Notes: generated by a model from the letters alone, not told the origin. DNA of 64,000 nucleotides from Sphingomonas sp. IBVSS2 (GCF_002127225.1 NZ_NFUR01000002.1:310001-374000), one strand, 5' to 3'. Positions 8,708 to 16,967 are shown, numbered from the stretch's first letter. Numbers and translations: made by a program.

Positions 8708-9739
8708 TCAGTGCAGCTGGGAGGGATCGAGCGCAATCCCCTTCTCGATGATCTCGGCCGAATGTTCCTGCACCTCGCTCGGCGCCGCGATCAGCCCGCG
8801 CTTGGTCAGCTCGCCCTTGGGTTTCCACATCGTGGCATAGAGGTTCAGGAAGTCCTGCATCCCGCGCACCGCCTTGATGTGGCGCTGCTTCACATAGATG
8901 TAGAGCGGGCGGCCGCCCGGATATTTGCCGGTGACGATCTCGTTGTTGGTCGGCTCCACGCCTTCGATCGGCGTGCCGTGCAGCCGGTCGATATTCTCCT
9001 CGAGATAGGAATAGCCGAAGATGCCGAGCGCGTTCGGGTTCTGGCTCAGGCCCTGGACGATCAGATTGTCGTTCTCGCCCTTGTCGACATAGGGGCCGTC
9101 GTCGCGGATGCGCAGGCACGCGTCCTGGAACTTGGCGGGGTCGGCACCGGCCTTCAGCGCCTTGGCCTCGGGATAGGCCTCCAGGCAACCCGGCTCGAGC
9201 ATCAGCTCGGTAAAGGCGTCGCGCGTGCCGCTGGTCGAGGGCGGGCCCATCACATAGATCGGGATGGCCGGCAGCGCCGGATTGACGTCCTTCCAGGTCT
9301 TGGCGGCATTGGGCTTGCCCATCGGGTTCGCCGCGAGCGCGAGATACAGGTCCTTGCGGGTGAGCTTGAGCCTGGGCCCCGCATTGCTCTCGGCCAGCAC
9401 CACGCCGTCCAGCCCGATCTGCACTTCCAGGATCTCGCCGACATTGTTCTTCTGGCACAGGTCGTATTCGGTACGCTTCATCCGGCGCGAAGCGTTGGCG
9501 ATGTCCGGATATTGCGATCCCACGCCCTCGCAAAAGGCGCGGAAGCCCGCGCCCGAGCCGATCGATTCGATCACCGGGGCCGCGCGGCGCTTGTCCTGGT
9601 TGACAAAGGCCTCGGCCACCGCGGTGGTGAAGGGGAAGACGGTCGAGCTGCCCACGGCGCGGATCGGGCGGGTGGTCCCGCTGTCGCAAGCCGAGAGAGC
9701 CACTGCGGAAAGCGCGAAAAGCACAAGTCTGCCAAGCAT
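8708..9739 (-). CDS. pstS: Phosphate-binding lipoprotein PstS
   Basis: This 343-residue protein captures phosphate and hands it to PstCA. A lipoprotein signal is visible (LFALSAVALSAC, lipidation at C18), so it is probably membrane-anchored. Phosphate-binding elements are AVGSSTVFPFT near residue 29, the SGAGFRAFC loop and STSGTRDAF. The ATG at 9739 has AGGAGA upstream. It is the first gene after the Pho box at 9824-9841. Confidence 0.94.
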   Translation of the reverse strand: MLGRLVLFALSAVALSACDSGTTRPIRAVGSSTVFPFTTAVAEAFVNQDKRRAAPVIESIGSGAGFRAFCEGVGSQYPDIANASRRMKRTEYDLCQKNNVGEILEVQIGLDGVVLAESNAGPRLKLTRKDLYLALAANPMGKPNAAKTWKDVNPALPAIPIYVMGPPSTSGTRDAFTELMLEPGCLEAYPEAKALKAGADPAKFQDACLRIRDDGPYVDKGENDNLIVQGLSQNPNALGIFGYSYLEENIDRLHGTPIEGVEPTNNEIVTGKYPGGRPLYIYVKQRHIKAVRGMQDFLNLYATMWKPKGELTKRGLIAAPSEVQEHSAEIIEKGIALDPSQLH

Positions 9740-9823
9740 CGCCGTCTCCTGTCCCTGGGATTGTAAGAATCACGGGGCACGCGCCCGGACGGCTGCCCCC
9801 ATCGGGGCCCTTCGGCTTCTAGC

Positions 9824-9841
9824 GTGACAGGTTCATGACAA
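9824..9841 (-). promoter_or_regulatory. Pho box (PhoB binding site) upstream of pstS
   Basis: On the minus strand the site reads TTGTCATGAACCTGTCAC, that is TGTCAT, four bases, then CTGTCAC. This fits the classical PhoB direct repeat CTGTCAT-N4-CTGTCA(C/T). It overlaps the last codons and stop of phoR and sits about 85 bases before the pstS start. The sequence match is direct. Its function as the start of a phosphate-starvation transcript covering pstSCAB-phoU-phoB is inferred. Confidence 0.8.
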
Positions 9842-11029
9842 TCGGTGGACGGGCAGCAGCACGGTCACCGTCGAGCCCTTGCCCACGGTGCTGGCGATGT
9901 CGAACCGCCCGCGGTGGCGCTCGACGATATGCTTGACGATGGCGAGCCCCAGCCCGGTGCCGCCCAGCGTGCGGCTGCGCCCCGAATCGACCCGGTAGAA
10001 GCGCTCGGTCAGGCGCGGCAGGTGCTCGGGCGCGATGCCTTCGCCCTGGTCGGTTACGGTCAGCCGCACCATCGATTCGCCCTCGGGCGTCAGGCTGACG
10101 AGGATCGGCGTGCCCTCGCGGCCATATTTCATGGCGTTGCCGATCACGTTGTGGAGCAGCTGGCTCAACTGCGAGGCGTCGCCGCGCACCGGCTCGGTCT
10201 CGGCGATCTCGGTCACCACGTCCGCCGCGCGCGGCGCGCCGGAGAGTTCCAGGCACACTTCGTCGATCAGCTCGTCCATCGCCACCGGATTGTCCGGCGC
10301 GCGATATTTCTCCGCCTCGATCCGGCTGAGCGAGATCAGGTCGTCGATCAGCCGCTGCATGCGGCGCGCCTCGTCGTGCATGATCTTCAGGAAGCGCTTG
10401 CGGATGCCGGGGTCCTCGCTCGCGCCATCCTCCAGCGTCTCGACATAGCCGAGCAGCGAGGCGAGGGGGGTGCGCAGCTCGTGGCTGGCATTGGCGACGA
10501 AGTCGACGCGGATGCGCTCGCTGGCATAGCTGCCGGTGCGGTCGATCAGGTGGACGATGCGGCGCCCGTCGCCCAGCGCGGTCACGCGCATCTCCCAGCG
10601 CTGGTCGCGCGTGCCCAGGCCGACCAGGTGGATCGGCGCGGAGGAATCATGATCGCTCGGATTCATCAGCCGCTCGGCGGCGGCCGGATGGCGGATGGCG
10701 ACGCGCACGTCCTCGCCCAGGATATGCTGGCCGAGCAGGGTGCGTGCGGGCGGATTGGCGGCGATCACGCGCCGGTCGGCGATCAGCAGCACCGGTTCGG
10801 CGATCGCGTCGAGCACTTCGCCGATGCCCGGGCCCTCGGCCGCCGCGGGAGCGGTGTCGAGCGGGCCCATCGGGTCGCCGCCCGCCGTCGCCACCAGCAC
10901 GGCGGCGACGCCGCACACCAGCATGACGAGACTTGCCTGCACGTCGCCGTTGAGCAGCAGCCCCGCGAGCGCGCCCGCGGCAGCGATGCCGAGCGCTGCG
11001 AGCGCCTTTATGCCAGGAGAATAGGGCAT
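9833..11029 (-). CDS. phoR: Phosphate regulon sensor kinase PhoR
   Basis: A 398-residue membrane histidine kinase. Two N-terminal hydrophobic helices (about 8-50) are followed by a PAS domain (about 70-160), the H-box ANASHELRTPLA with phosphorylated H183, N-box GNAMKYG, G1 DQGEGI and G2 GGTGLGLAIVKHI. PhoR phosphorylates PhoB when Pst signalling through PhoU stops. The gene precedes pstS rather than following phoB, an order common in alphaproteobacteria. Its own upstream region (11030-11158) shows no Pho box. Confidence 0.93.
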   Translation of the reverse strand: MPYSPGIKALAALGIAAAGALAGLLLNGDVQASLVMLVCGVAAVLVATAGGDPMGPLDTAPAAAEGPGIGEVLDAIAEPVLLIADRRVIAANPPARTLLGQHILGEDVRVAIRHPAAAERLMNPSDHDSSAPIHLVGLGTRDQRWEMRVTALGDGRRIVHLIDRTGSYASERIRVDFVANASHELRTPLASLLGYVETLEDGASEDPGIRKRFLKIMHDEARRMQRLIDDLISLSRIEAEKYRAPDNPVAMDELIDEVCLELSGAPRAADVVTEIAETEPVRGDASQLSQLLHNVIGNAMKYGREGTPILVSLTPEGESMVRLTVTDQGEGIAPEHLPRLTERFYRVDSGRSRTLGGTGLGLAIVKHIVERHRGRFDIASTVGKGSTVTVLLPVHRLS

Positions 11030-11158
11030 TCAGGGCCTTACTAGGGGCGGCGCGCGCGTTCGTCATCCCCGCAACTGAGTGCGCTCCCGTGAAAGCGGAG
11101 GTGCGGCTGTCCCACAATTTACGATTGCGAAACGCCGAGAGGCGCAGGACAATGCGCC

Positions 11159-11545
11159 ATGGCAGACGAAGATCCGGCCCCGAAGGCTAGCCGCCGCGCG
11201 CTGATGCTGGGCGCCGCGAGCGCATCGGCGATCGTCTCGATCCGGCCGGCGCTGGCGCAGACCAGCGCCTCGGTGATGCATTGCGAGATCCCGGTTCCCG
11301 ATCCCGGCCGCGCCGGCCAATATGTCGCGGCGGACGGCAAGCTCGTCCCCGCCGGCACGCCGGGCGCCTTTCCCGCGGCGGGCACGCCGTTCAAGGCGGA
11401 GGACGTCAAGCGCGCGCTGAACGGCGGCACGCTGCCGGGCACCACCTACGAGCAGAGCCGCGCCTACACCAACTATATCCGCCGCCTCCAGTCGGGCACC
11501 AGCGGCTTCACCTGCTTCGCCTCGCTGCAGATGCCGCGCGGCTGA
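11159..11545 (+). CDS. Tat-exported small protein beside HprK-related system
   Basis: A 128-residue protein of unknown function. SRRALMLGAASASAIV is a twin-arginine signal with cleavage probable after ALAQ near residue 34. The mature part is rich in Gly, Pro and Thr and holds two cysteines, C43 (VMHCEIPVPDPG) and one near the C-terminus (SGTSGFTCFASLQ). Many Ser and Thr residues lie in the tail. It stands just before the PqqD-like, kinase and nucleotidyltransferase genes on the same strand, so it is a candidate partner or substrate of that cassette. That link is inference. The start has AGGA 10 bases upstream. 277 bases of repeat-rich DNA separate it from the next gene. Confidence 0.7.
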   Translation: MADEDPAPKASRRALMLGAASASAIVSIRPALAQTSASVMHCEIPVPDPGRAGQYVAADGKLVPAGTPGAFPAAGTPFKAEDVKRALNGGTLPGTTYEQSRAYTNYIRRLQSGTSGFTCFASLQMPRG

Positions 11546-11592
11546 GGCCCATGTTCGCGCAACGACGCGACGGCGCGACGAAGAGGATTCCG

Positions 11593-11817
11593 TTCACGCG
11601 AAGGCGCGAAGCCGCGAAGAAGGAAGAAGCGGTTCGCGCAGAGGCGCAGAGGGCGCTGAGATGCCTCGCGCCGCGCCAGCGGCGCCCTCCATTGCGACGT
11701 TTCCAAAATTCCTGCTGCTGCCGCGGCGCCGGGGCCGGTCGCGAGCAAAACCTCTTTGCGCTCTCTGCGCCTCCGCGCGAACAAAATCTTCTTCGCGGCT
11801 TCGCGCCTTCGCGTGAA
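11593..11817. repeat. Long inverted repeat before the PqqD-like gene
   Basis: A 30-base arm at 11593-11622 (TTCACGCGAAGGCGCGAAGC...) is exactly complementary to 11788-11817. Inside it a second, imperfect arm of about 30 bases (11631-11660) pairs with 11752-11782. The central 90 bases are not repeated. The right arm ends 5 bases before the ATG at 11823. There are no coding signs, no target-site duplication that I can see, and no transposase. Confidence 0.85.
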
Positions 11818-11822
11818 TCAAA

Positions 11823-12092
11823 ATGACGGCCTATCGCGCCGCGCCGCCGGAAACCCTGCGCATCGTCCCGCTCGACGCGCTCACGCTGATCTATCACCGC
11901 GCCTCGGGCATTACCCATGTCGTCGATGCGCCGGTGCCCGAGCTGATCGAGGGGCTTGCCGCCGACGCCCTCACCGTCGGTCAGCTGCTCGCAAGGCTGA
12001 AGGACCAGTACGACCTGCTCGACGCCGATCCCGCGGCGCTGGCCGTCCGCCTCGACGAACTCGTCCAGGCCGGCCTGGTGGAGCGGCTGTGA
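11823..12092 (+). CDS. PqqD-like protein of an HPr-rel-A system
   Basis: An 89-residue protein with a PqqD/RRE-type winged-helix pattern: a beta hairpin (LRIVPLDALTLIYHRASGITHVV), then an acidic helical part ending LDELVQAGLVERL. PqqD relatives bind leader peptides and present them to modifying enzymes. A PqqD-like gene directly before an HprK-related kinase and a nucleotidyltransferase is the arrangement I know as the HPr-rel-A system. No good ribosome site is visible before the ATG because the inverted repeat ends 5 bases upstream. Start therefore uncertain; no better in-frame start was found. The stop overlaps the kinase start by 4 bases (GTGA). Confidence 0.8.
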   Translation: MTAYRAAPPETLRIVPLDALTLIYHRASGITHVVDAPVPELIEGLAADALTVGQLLARLKDQYDLLDADPAALAVRLDELVQAGLVERL

Positions 12093-12934
12093 GGCACGCC
12101 ACGCGCCTTGCCATCGGTCCCGCGGCCTTCCGCATCGGCAGCGACTGGCGTGCGCCGATCGCCCGGCTGGAAGACCTGTACCGCGACTATCCCAGGCCCG
12201 ACATTCCCGACTTCAACGTCCATCTCTTCGCCGCGCGGCCCTGGCGGAAATTCCTCCGCCCCGCCGTCCACATCGGCGGCGACTACAGCATTCCCGATGC
12301 CGCGCCGCTGCCGCTGGCCCAGGGGCTGCTCGCCGCCGAGATGGGGATGAACCTCCAGATGGCGCTCGCCCAGCGCCGGTTCCTGCTGCTGCATGCATCC
12401 GCGGTCGAGCGGGGCGGAAAGGCAGTGTTGCTGACCGGCATTTCCGGTGCGGGCAAATCCACCCTGGCCGCCCTGCTGATGGCGCGCGGCTGGCGGCTGA
12501 TGGGCGACGAGTTCGTGCTGATCGATCCCGCCACCGGGCTGGCACATGGCTTTCCCCGCCTGATCAGCCTGAAGAACCAGGCGATCGCGGTCGTCCGGGC
12601 CGCGCTGCCCGATGCGCGGTTCGGGCCGCTGCTTCCCGGCACGCCCAAGGGCGACATCCGCCATCTCGTTCCCGATGCCCGGGCGATCGCCGCGATGGCC
12701 GTGCCCGCCGAGCCGGCGCTCCTCCTCTTCCCACGCTTCGGCTTCGCCGCCGCCGAACGCCCGGTGCCGCCGAGCGAGGCGTTCGTCCGGCTGACCCAGG
12801 CTTCGACCAACTATGTCCATCTCGCCGAGCGCGGCTTTGATGCGCTCACCCGGCTCGTCCGGACGGTGCCGGCGCGGGCGATCGACTATCCGGACACCGA
12901 AAGCGGCATTGCCCTGGTCGAGGCGCTGGCATGA
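12089..12934 (+). CDS. HprK-related kinase A
   Basis: A 281-residue ATP-using kinase of the HPr-kinase/PEPCK fold. H102 opens the segment LLLHASAVERGGKAVLLTGISGAGKST, whose P-loop spans 117-125, and MGDEFVLID follows near 139. These match HprK Walker A and the acidic site. It lacks the N-terminal domain of true HprK. Related kinases phosphorylate Ser in lasso-peptide precursors, so a small protein target is plausible. True HPr is not encoded nearby. The start is a GTG at 12089 that overlaps the PqqD-like stop (GTGA). Longer upstream reading would run across the PqqD-like gene in another frame and is rejected. The stop overlaps the next start (ATGA). Confidence 0.85.
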   Translation: MRHATRLAIGPAAFRIGSDWRAPIARLEDLYRDYPRPDIPDFNVHLFAARPWRKFLRPAVHIGGDYSIPDAAPLPLAQGLLAAEMGMNLQMALAQRRFLLLHASAVERGGKAVLLTGISGAGKSTLAALLMARGWRLMGDEFVLIDPATGLAHGFPRLISLKNQAIAVVRAALPDARFGPLLPGTPKGDIRHLVPDARAIAAMAVPAEPALLLFPRFGFAAAERPVPPSEAFVRLTQASTNYVHLAERGFDALTRLVRTVPARAIDYPDTESGIALVEALA

Positions 12935-13941
12935 CGCCCGGCTGGCGCCTGGCCCATGTGCTGCGCGAGCCGAGCCTCGCGATGGATTTCACCGCGGGGG
13001 AATGGACCGAGCTCTTCGCGGTGGCCCGGGCCGAGCAGATGGCGGGCACGCTCGCCCATAGGCTGAACGGCCTCGCGCTCCCCGCCGCGGTCCGGCGCCT
13101 GGTCGAGGACGCCATCGCCTCGGCCGAGCAGGTCCGCCTGGCGGCGCTCTGGGAGGCAGAGATGGCACGGCGGGCGCTGGCGCCGCTGGGCATGCCGGTC
13201 GTCCTGCTCAAGGGCACCGCCTTCGCCGCCGCCGGGCTCTCGCCCTCGGTGGGCCGCAACATCGGCGATCTGGACATACTGGTCCCCCGCGACCGGATCG
13301 GGGAAGCCGAGGCCGCCTTGCTCGCCGCGGGCTGGGAATGGGTGAAGCCCGATCCCTATGACGATGCCTATTATCGCCGCTGGATGCATGAGCTGCCCCC
13401 GCTGATCCACCGCGAACGTGACCGGATGATCGATGTCCATCACACGATCCTGCCGCTCACCGCCCGGATCACCCCGGACGCCGAGGCGCTGCTGGCGGCC
13501 AGCGAGCCGCTCGGCAACGGCCTGTCCATACTTTCCGGCCCGGATCGTCTGCTTCATGCCGCCGCCCATCTTCTGGCGGACGGCGATCTCGCCGGCGGCA
13601 TGCGCAATCTGTGGGATATCCATTGCATGTTCGTGTCCGAAGCACCCGCCGGCCTGTCGGAGCGTGCCCGTCGCCACGGCCTGACCCGCGAAACGGCCCG
13701 CGCCGCCCGGCTGTCGCACGCCCTGTACGGCACCGAGGTGCCCCCGGAATGGCGGGGCCTCGGCGCCATCGACCGCCTCTATCTCCGCCGTCTGACGGCG
13801 CGGGACGGCTGGGGCCGCCAGACCCGGAAGCTCACCCGGCTGGGCTTCTATGTCCGCAGCCACTGGCTGCGCATGCCGCCGCTGATGCTCGCCCGGCATC
13901 TCTGGACCAAATACCGCAAGGGCTATCGGCCGGTCGGCTGA
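12931..13941 (+). CDS. Nucleotidyltransferase-family protein (NTP_transf_5 type)
   Basis: A 336-residue protein with a nucleotidyltransferase core: MPVVLLKGTAFA near 88-99, then RNIGDLDILVPRD with the catalytic G112-D113-x-D115 pattern, then IDVHHTILP. The rest is helical (AAAHLLADGDLAGGMRNLWDIHCM). This is the uncharacterised family found beside HprK-like kinases, including in lasso-peptide clusters with phosphorylated products. It would transfer a nucleotide or phosphate-bearing group, but the acceptor is unknown. The 4-base overlap with the kinase implies coupled, equimolar synthesis. Confidence 0.85.
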   Translation: MTPGWRLAHVLREPSLAMDFTAGEWTELFAVARAEQMAGTLAHRLNGLALPAAVRRLVEDAIASAEQVRLAALWEAEMARRALAPLGMPVVLLKGTAFAAAGLSPSVGRNIGDLDILVPRDRIGEAEAALLAAGWEWVKPDPYDDAYYRRWMHELPPLIHRERDRMIDVHHTILPLTARITPDAEALLAASEPLGNGLSILSGPDRLLHAAAHLLADGDLAGGMRNLWDIHCMFVSEAPAGLSERARRHGLTRETARAARLSHALYGTEVPPEWRGLGAIDRLYLRRLTARDGWGRQTRKLTRLGFYVRSHWLRMPPLMLARHLWTKYRKGYRPVG

Positions 13942-14028
13942 AGACGTTGAAACAAAACAAGAACAAATTCTTGCCCTGCGGGGGCCCTGCGGCTATTCTG
14001 CGCGGGCATTCGAGCAGAAGGGATCGCC

Positions 14029-14394
14029 ATGTTCCGCAAGGTCGCTTTCACCATGTATCCGGTCGTCGATCTCGCGCGGGCGCGCAGTTTCTACGAGGAG
14101 ACGCTCGGCCTGCCGCCCAGCCAGGGTCCCGAGGGGATTCCGTGGATCGAATTCGATCTGCCCGGCGGCGGCTGTCTCGCGCTTACCAACGTCACCGGCG
14201 ACAGGCCGGCCTCGGATGCCGGCGGCACGATCGCCTTCGAGGTCGAGGACCTGGATGCGCTCTGCGCTGAGCTGGAAGGGAAGGGCGTCACCTTCAAGAG
14301 CGACCTGATCCACTCGCCCGTCTGCCGCATGCGCGTGATCGAGGACAGCGAAGGCAACGCCATCCTGCTCCACCAGCTGAAGGATCGGGGCTGA
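14029..14394 (+). CDS. VOC (glyoxalase/bleomycin-resistance fold) protein
   Basis: A 121-residue single-module VOC protein: VVDLARARSFYEETLGLPP opens the first beta-alpha unit, and FEVEDLDALCAELEGKGVTF and RMRVIEDSEGNAILLHQ form the second. Typical metal ligands are partly present (E near 44 in WIEFD, H in LLHQ). Members include dioxygenases, isomerases and drug-binding proteins, so no substrate is given. AGAAGGGA precedes the start. It is a single-gene unit convergent with gph. Confidence 0.8.
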   Translation: MFRKVAFTMYPVVDLARARSFYEETLGLPPSQGPEGIPWIEFDLPGGGCLALTNVTGDRPASDAGGTIAFEVEDLDALCAELEGKGVTFKSDLIHSPVCRMRVIEDSEGNAILLHQLKDRG

Positions 14395-14405
14395 TCCTCT
14401 CCCTC

Positions 14406-14431
14406 GTCGTCCCCGCTCAGGCGGGGATGAC
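14406..14431. repeat. Palindromic repeat overlapping the gph stop
   Basis: GTCGTCCCCGC-TCAG-GCGGGGATGAC is a near-perfect palindrome of the family seen at 3597 and 3672. It lies between the convergent VOC and gph genes and supplies the last codons and stop (14417-14419) of gph. Confidence 0.7.
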
Positions 14432-15127
14432 GGTTGAGGGGCGGGCCGGGAGCTCGGCCCCCAGCCGCTCGAGCGCCGGCACCAGTTCGGCATAGCTGTC
14501 GATCACTGCGTCGGCCCCCAGTTCCGCCACCGGCTGCGAGAGAAAGCCGAAGCTGACGGCGATGCTCGGCACCCCGGCATTCCTCGCCGCCAGTGTGTCG
14601 AAGATCGAATCGCCCACGAACGCCGCGCGCCCGCCGCCGCAGCGGCGGATCATCTCCAGCAAGGGCAGGGCGGAGGGCTTGGCGTTGCCGTCGCCCATGG
14701 TGTCGCCGCCGATGATCGTGGCGAAGCGCGCGCGCAGCCCCAATTCCTCGATCAGCTTCACTGCCAGATCCTCGCGCTTGTTGGTCACGATCGCCAGCGT
14801 CGCGCCCCGGGACGCCAGCGCGTCCAGCGCCTCGATCATGCCGGGGAAAGGGCGCGAATGGTCGGTGAGATGGTCGCGATACCAGTCGAGCAGCGCGGGG
14901 TGGAGCCAGGCCATCAGCGCCTCGTCATGGCCGCCCGATGCTTCCAGCGCCTGCTCCAGCATGTGCTTGCCGCCGCGCCCCACCATCGTCATCACCGCTG
15001 CCTTGTCGAGCAGCGGCCGCCCGGCCAGGCCGAGCGCGTGGTTGGTCGCGCCCAGCAGGTCGATGCTGGTATCGATCAGGGTGCCGTCCAAGTCGAAGCC
15101 GACGATGTCGAAGGGGAAATCAGCCAT
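14417..15127 (-). CDS. gph: Phosphoglycolate phosphatase (HAD family)
   Basis: A 236-residue HAD hydrolase. Motif I is FDLDGTLIDTS (nucleophile D near 11), motif II is TNKRED with K in TNK, and motifs III/IV are AFVGDSIFDTLAARNAG. A helical cap after motif I is of the Gph type. Phosphoglycolate phosphatase removes 2-phosphoglycolate made by DNA repair or oxygenation. Other small phosphate esters are possible. Start at 15127 is chosen because motif I would otherwise be unusually far inside. The C-terminus STVIPA is written by the palindromic repeat at 14406-14431. Confidence 0.82.
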   Translation of the reverse strand: MADFPFDIVGFDLDGTLIDTSIDLLGATNHALGLAGRPLLDKAAVMTMVGRGGKHMLEQALEASGGHDEALMAWLHPALLDWYRDHLTDHSRPFPGMIEALDALASRGATLAIVTNKREDLAVKLIEELGLRARFATIIGGDTMGDGNAKPSALPLLEMIRRCGGGRAAFVGDSIFDTLAARNAGVPSIAVSFGFLSQPVAELGADAVIDSYAELVPALERLGAELPARPSTVIPA

Positions 15128-15201
15128 CGCGGTGCTGCCTGCCAGCGGACCTATGGAATTGGCAAGCTTATCGTGGCAGGGGGCGGGGGCACGGAGGGAA
15201 A

Positions 15202-16560
15202 ATGACGGCACCGATTGCAGCAATCATCCTCGCGGCCGGCAAGGGCACGCGGATGAAGTCGGACACCCACAAGGTGCTCCACCCGATCGCCGGGCGGCCG
15301 ATGCTGCTCCATCTGATCGACAGCGTGAAGGCGCTGGGCGCGGAGCGCGAAGTGGTGGTGGTCGGCGCAGGCCGCGAGCAGGTCGAGGCTGCGGTCCATC
15401 CGCTCGGCGTCGAGACTGTGGAGCAGGCCGAGCAACTCGGCACCGGCCATGCTGTGCGCATGGCGGAGGGCGCGCTCGCCGGTTTCCAGGGCGATGTGCT
15501 GATCCTCTATGGCGACGTGCCGCTGGTCACGACCGAGACGATGCGCCGGATGCTCGACGCGCTCCACGGTGATGGCGGTCCCAGCGTGGTCGTGCTCGGC
15601 TTCCGGCCGGCGGATCCCGGCGCCTATGGCCGGGTGATCGTCGGCCCCGACGGCAGGCTCGACAAGATCGTCGAATACAAGGACGCCACGCCCGAGGAGC
15701 GGGCGGTGACGCTGTGCAATTCCGGCCTGATGGCAGTGCGCTCGGCGGACCTGTTCCGCCTGCTCGCCCGGCTCGGCAACGACAATGCGGCGGGCGAATA
15801 TTACCTTACCGACCTGGTCGAGCTGGCGCGCCGCGACGGCCGCTTCTCGGTCGGGATAGAGACCGATGCGATCGAAGTGGCGGGAGTGAACAGCCGCGGC
15901 GAGCTCGCCATGCTCGAGCAGGAATGGCAGCAGCGCCGCCGTGCCCGCGCGATGGTGGAAGGGGCCACGCTGATCGCGCCGGAGACGGTGTGGTTCGCCT
16001 ATGACACCCAGGTCGGCCGCGACGTGACGATCGCGCCCAATGTGGTGTTCGGCCCCGGCGTCTCGGTGGCGGACCGGGTTACCATCCATGCCTTCAGCCA
16101 TGTCGAGGGCGCCGAGATCCTGTCCGGCGCGGATATCGGCCCCTATGCCCGGCTGCGTCCCGGCGCGCGGATCGAACAGGGTGCCAAGGTCGGCAATTTC
16201 GTCGAGATCAAGAAGGCGGTGCTCGGTCCGGGCGCCAAGGCCAATCATCTGAGCTATATCGGCGATGCCGTGGTGGGTGCGGGGGCGAACATCGGCGCCG
16301 GCACGATCACCTGCAATTATGACGGATTTTTAAAGTACCGGACAGTGATCGGAAACGGCGCTTTTGTAGGTAGCAACAGCGCCCTGGTCGCGCCCGTCAC
16401 CATCGGCGACGGAGCGATCGTGGCGGCCGGATCGGTGGTGACGCGCGACGTCGAGGCCGATGCGCTGGGGATCGTGCGGGCCGAGCAGCAGGTGAAGCCG
16501 GGCTGGGCGCGCAAGTTCCGCGAGGCGATGAAGGCGAAGAAGGAGGCGGCGAAGAAGTGA
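15202..16560 (+). CDS. glmU: Bifunctional GlmU (GlcNAc-1-P uridylyltransferase / acetyltransferase)
   Basis: This 452-residue enzyme acetylates glucosamine-1-phosphate and couples it to UTP, giving UDP-GlcNAc for peptidoglycan and lipid A. The N-terminal pyrophosphorylase begins IILAAGKGTRMKSDTHKVLH, with the UDP-sugar site LYGDVPL and NSGLMAV. The left-handed beta-helix from about residue 250 shows hexapeptides and the active region NHLSYIGDAVVGAGANIGAG...NYDGF. GGAGGGAA precedes the ATG. glmS follows 440 bases downstream, so the two ends of UDP-GlcNAc synthesis are together. Confidence 0.96.
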   Translation: MTAPIAAIILAAGKGTRMKSDTHKVLHPIAGRPMLLHLIDSVKALGAEREVVVVGAGREQVEAAVHPLGVETVEQAEQLGTGHAVRMAEGALAGFQGDVLILYGDVPLVTTETMRRMLDALHGDGGPSVVVLGFRPADPGAYGRVIVGPDGRLDKIVEYKDATPEERAVTLCNSGLMAVRSADLFRLLARLGNDNAAGEYYLTDLVELARRDGRFSVGIETDAIEVAGVNSRGELAMLEQEWQQRRRARAMVEGATLIAPETVWFAYDTQVGRDVTIAPNVVFGPGVSVADRVTIHAFSHVEGAEILSGADIGPYARLRPGARIEQGAKVGNFVEIKKAVLGPGAKANHLSYIGDAVVGAGANIGAGTITCNYDGFLKYRTVIGNGAFVGSNSALVAPVTIGDGAIVAAGSVVTRDVEADALGIVRAEQQVKPGWARKFREAMKAKKEAAKK

Positions 16561-16967
16561 TGCGTATGCGAACCCTGTTCTCGATGCTTGCATTGACCGT
16601 CGCCGCGCCGGCCGCCGCGCAGACCGCCGCGCCGATGAACCCCGGCCAGGCGATCGAGGCCGTCGCGGCCTCGAAGACCGGTGCGGTCGAGGGGGTGTTC
16701 GAGTTCGTCGTCGCCTCGGCCGGTGCGGGCGGGTTCAGCGTCTATCTGAACTCCGCGGCCAATTATCGGGACCCAGGCAACCTCACCATCGAGCTGCATT
16801 CGGCGGCGATCGCCGCGCTGAAGCAGAAGCTCGGCGGATATCCCGAGGATTTGCTCACCGGCAAGCGCGTGCGCGTGAAGGGCATTGCCCGCCGCGTGCC
16901 GGTGGGCGCGCATTTCCAGACGCGCATCGCGGTCGACAGCGTCGCCCAGATCGAAATCCTCGGCTGA
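16560..16967 (+). CDS. Exported protein of unknown function between glmU and glmS
   Basis: A 135-residue protein with a Sec signal peptide (LFSMLALTVAAPAAAQ). The mature part has alternating beta strands (GVFEFVVASAGAGGFSVYLN, RVRVKGIARRVP, TRIAVDSVAQIEIL) that could be a small OB-like barrel, as in periplasmic nucleic-acid/ligand-binding folds. This is inferred from pattern only. The ATG overlaps the glmU stop by 1 base (TGATG) and AAGGAGG lies further upstream within glmU, so it is probably translated from the glmU message. Confidence 0.7.
   Translation: MRMRTLFSMLALTVAAPAAAQTAAPMNPGQAIEAVAASKTGAVEGVFEFVVASAGAGGFSVYLNSAANYRDPGNLTIELHSAAIAALKQKLGGYPEDLLTGKRVRVKGIARRVPVGAHFQTRIAVDSVAQIEILG

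Noticed and set aside
11756..12088. A longer version of the HprK-related kinase starting 111 codons upstream
   Set aside because: The extension runs through the inverted repeat and out of frame across the PqqD-like gene. The GTG at 12089 in the GTGA overlap is the natural start.
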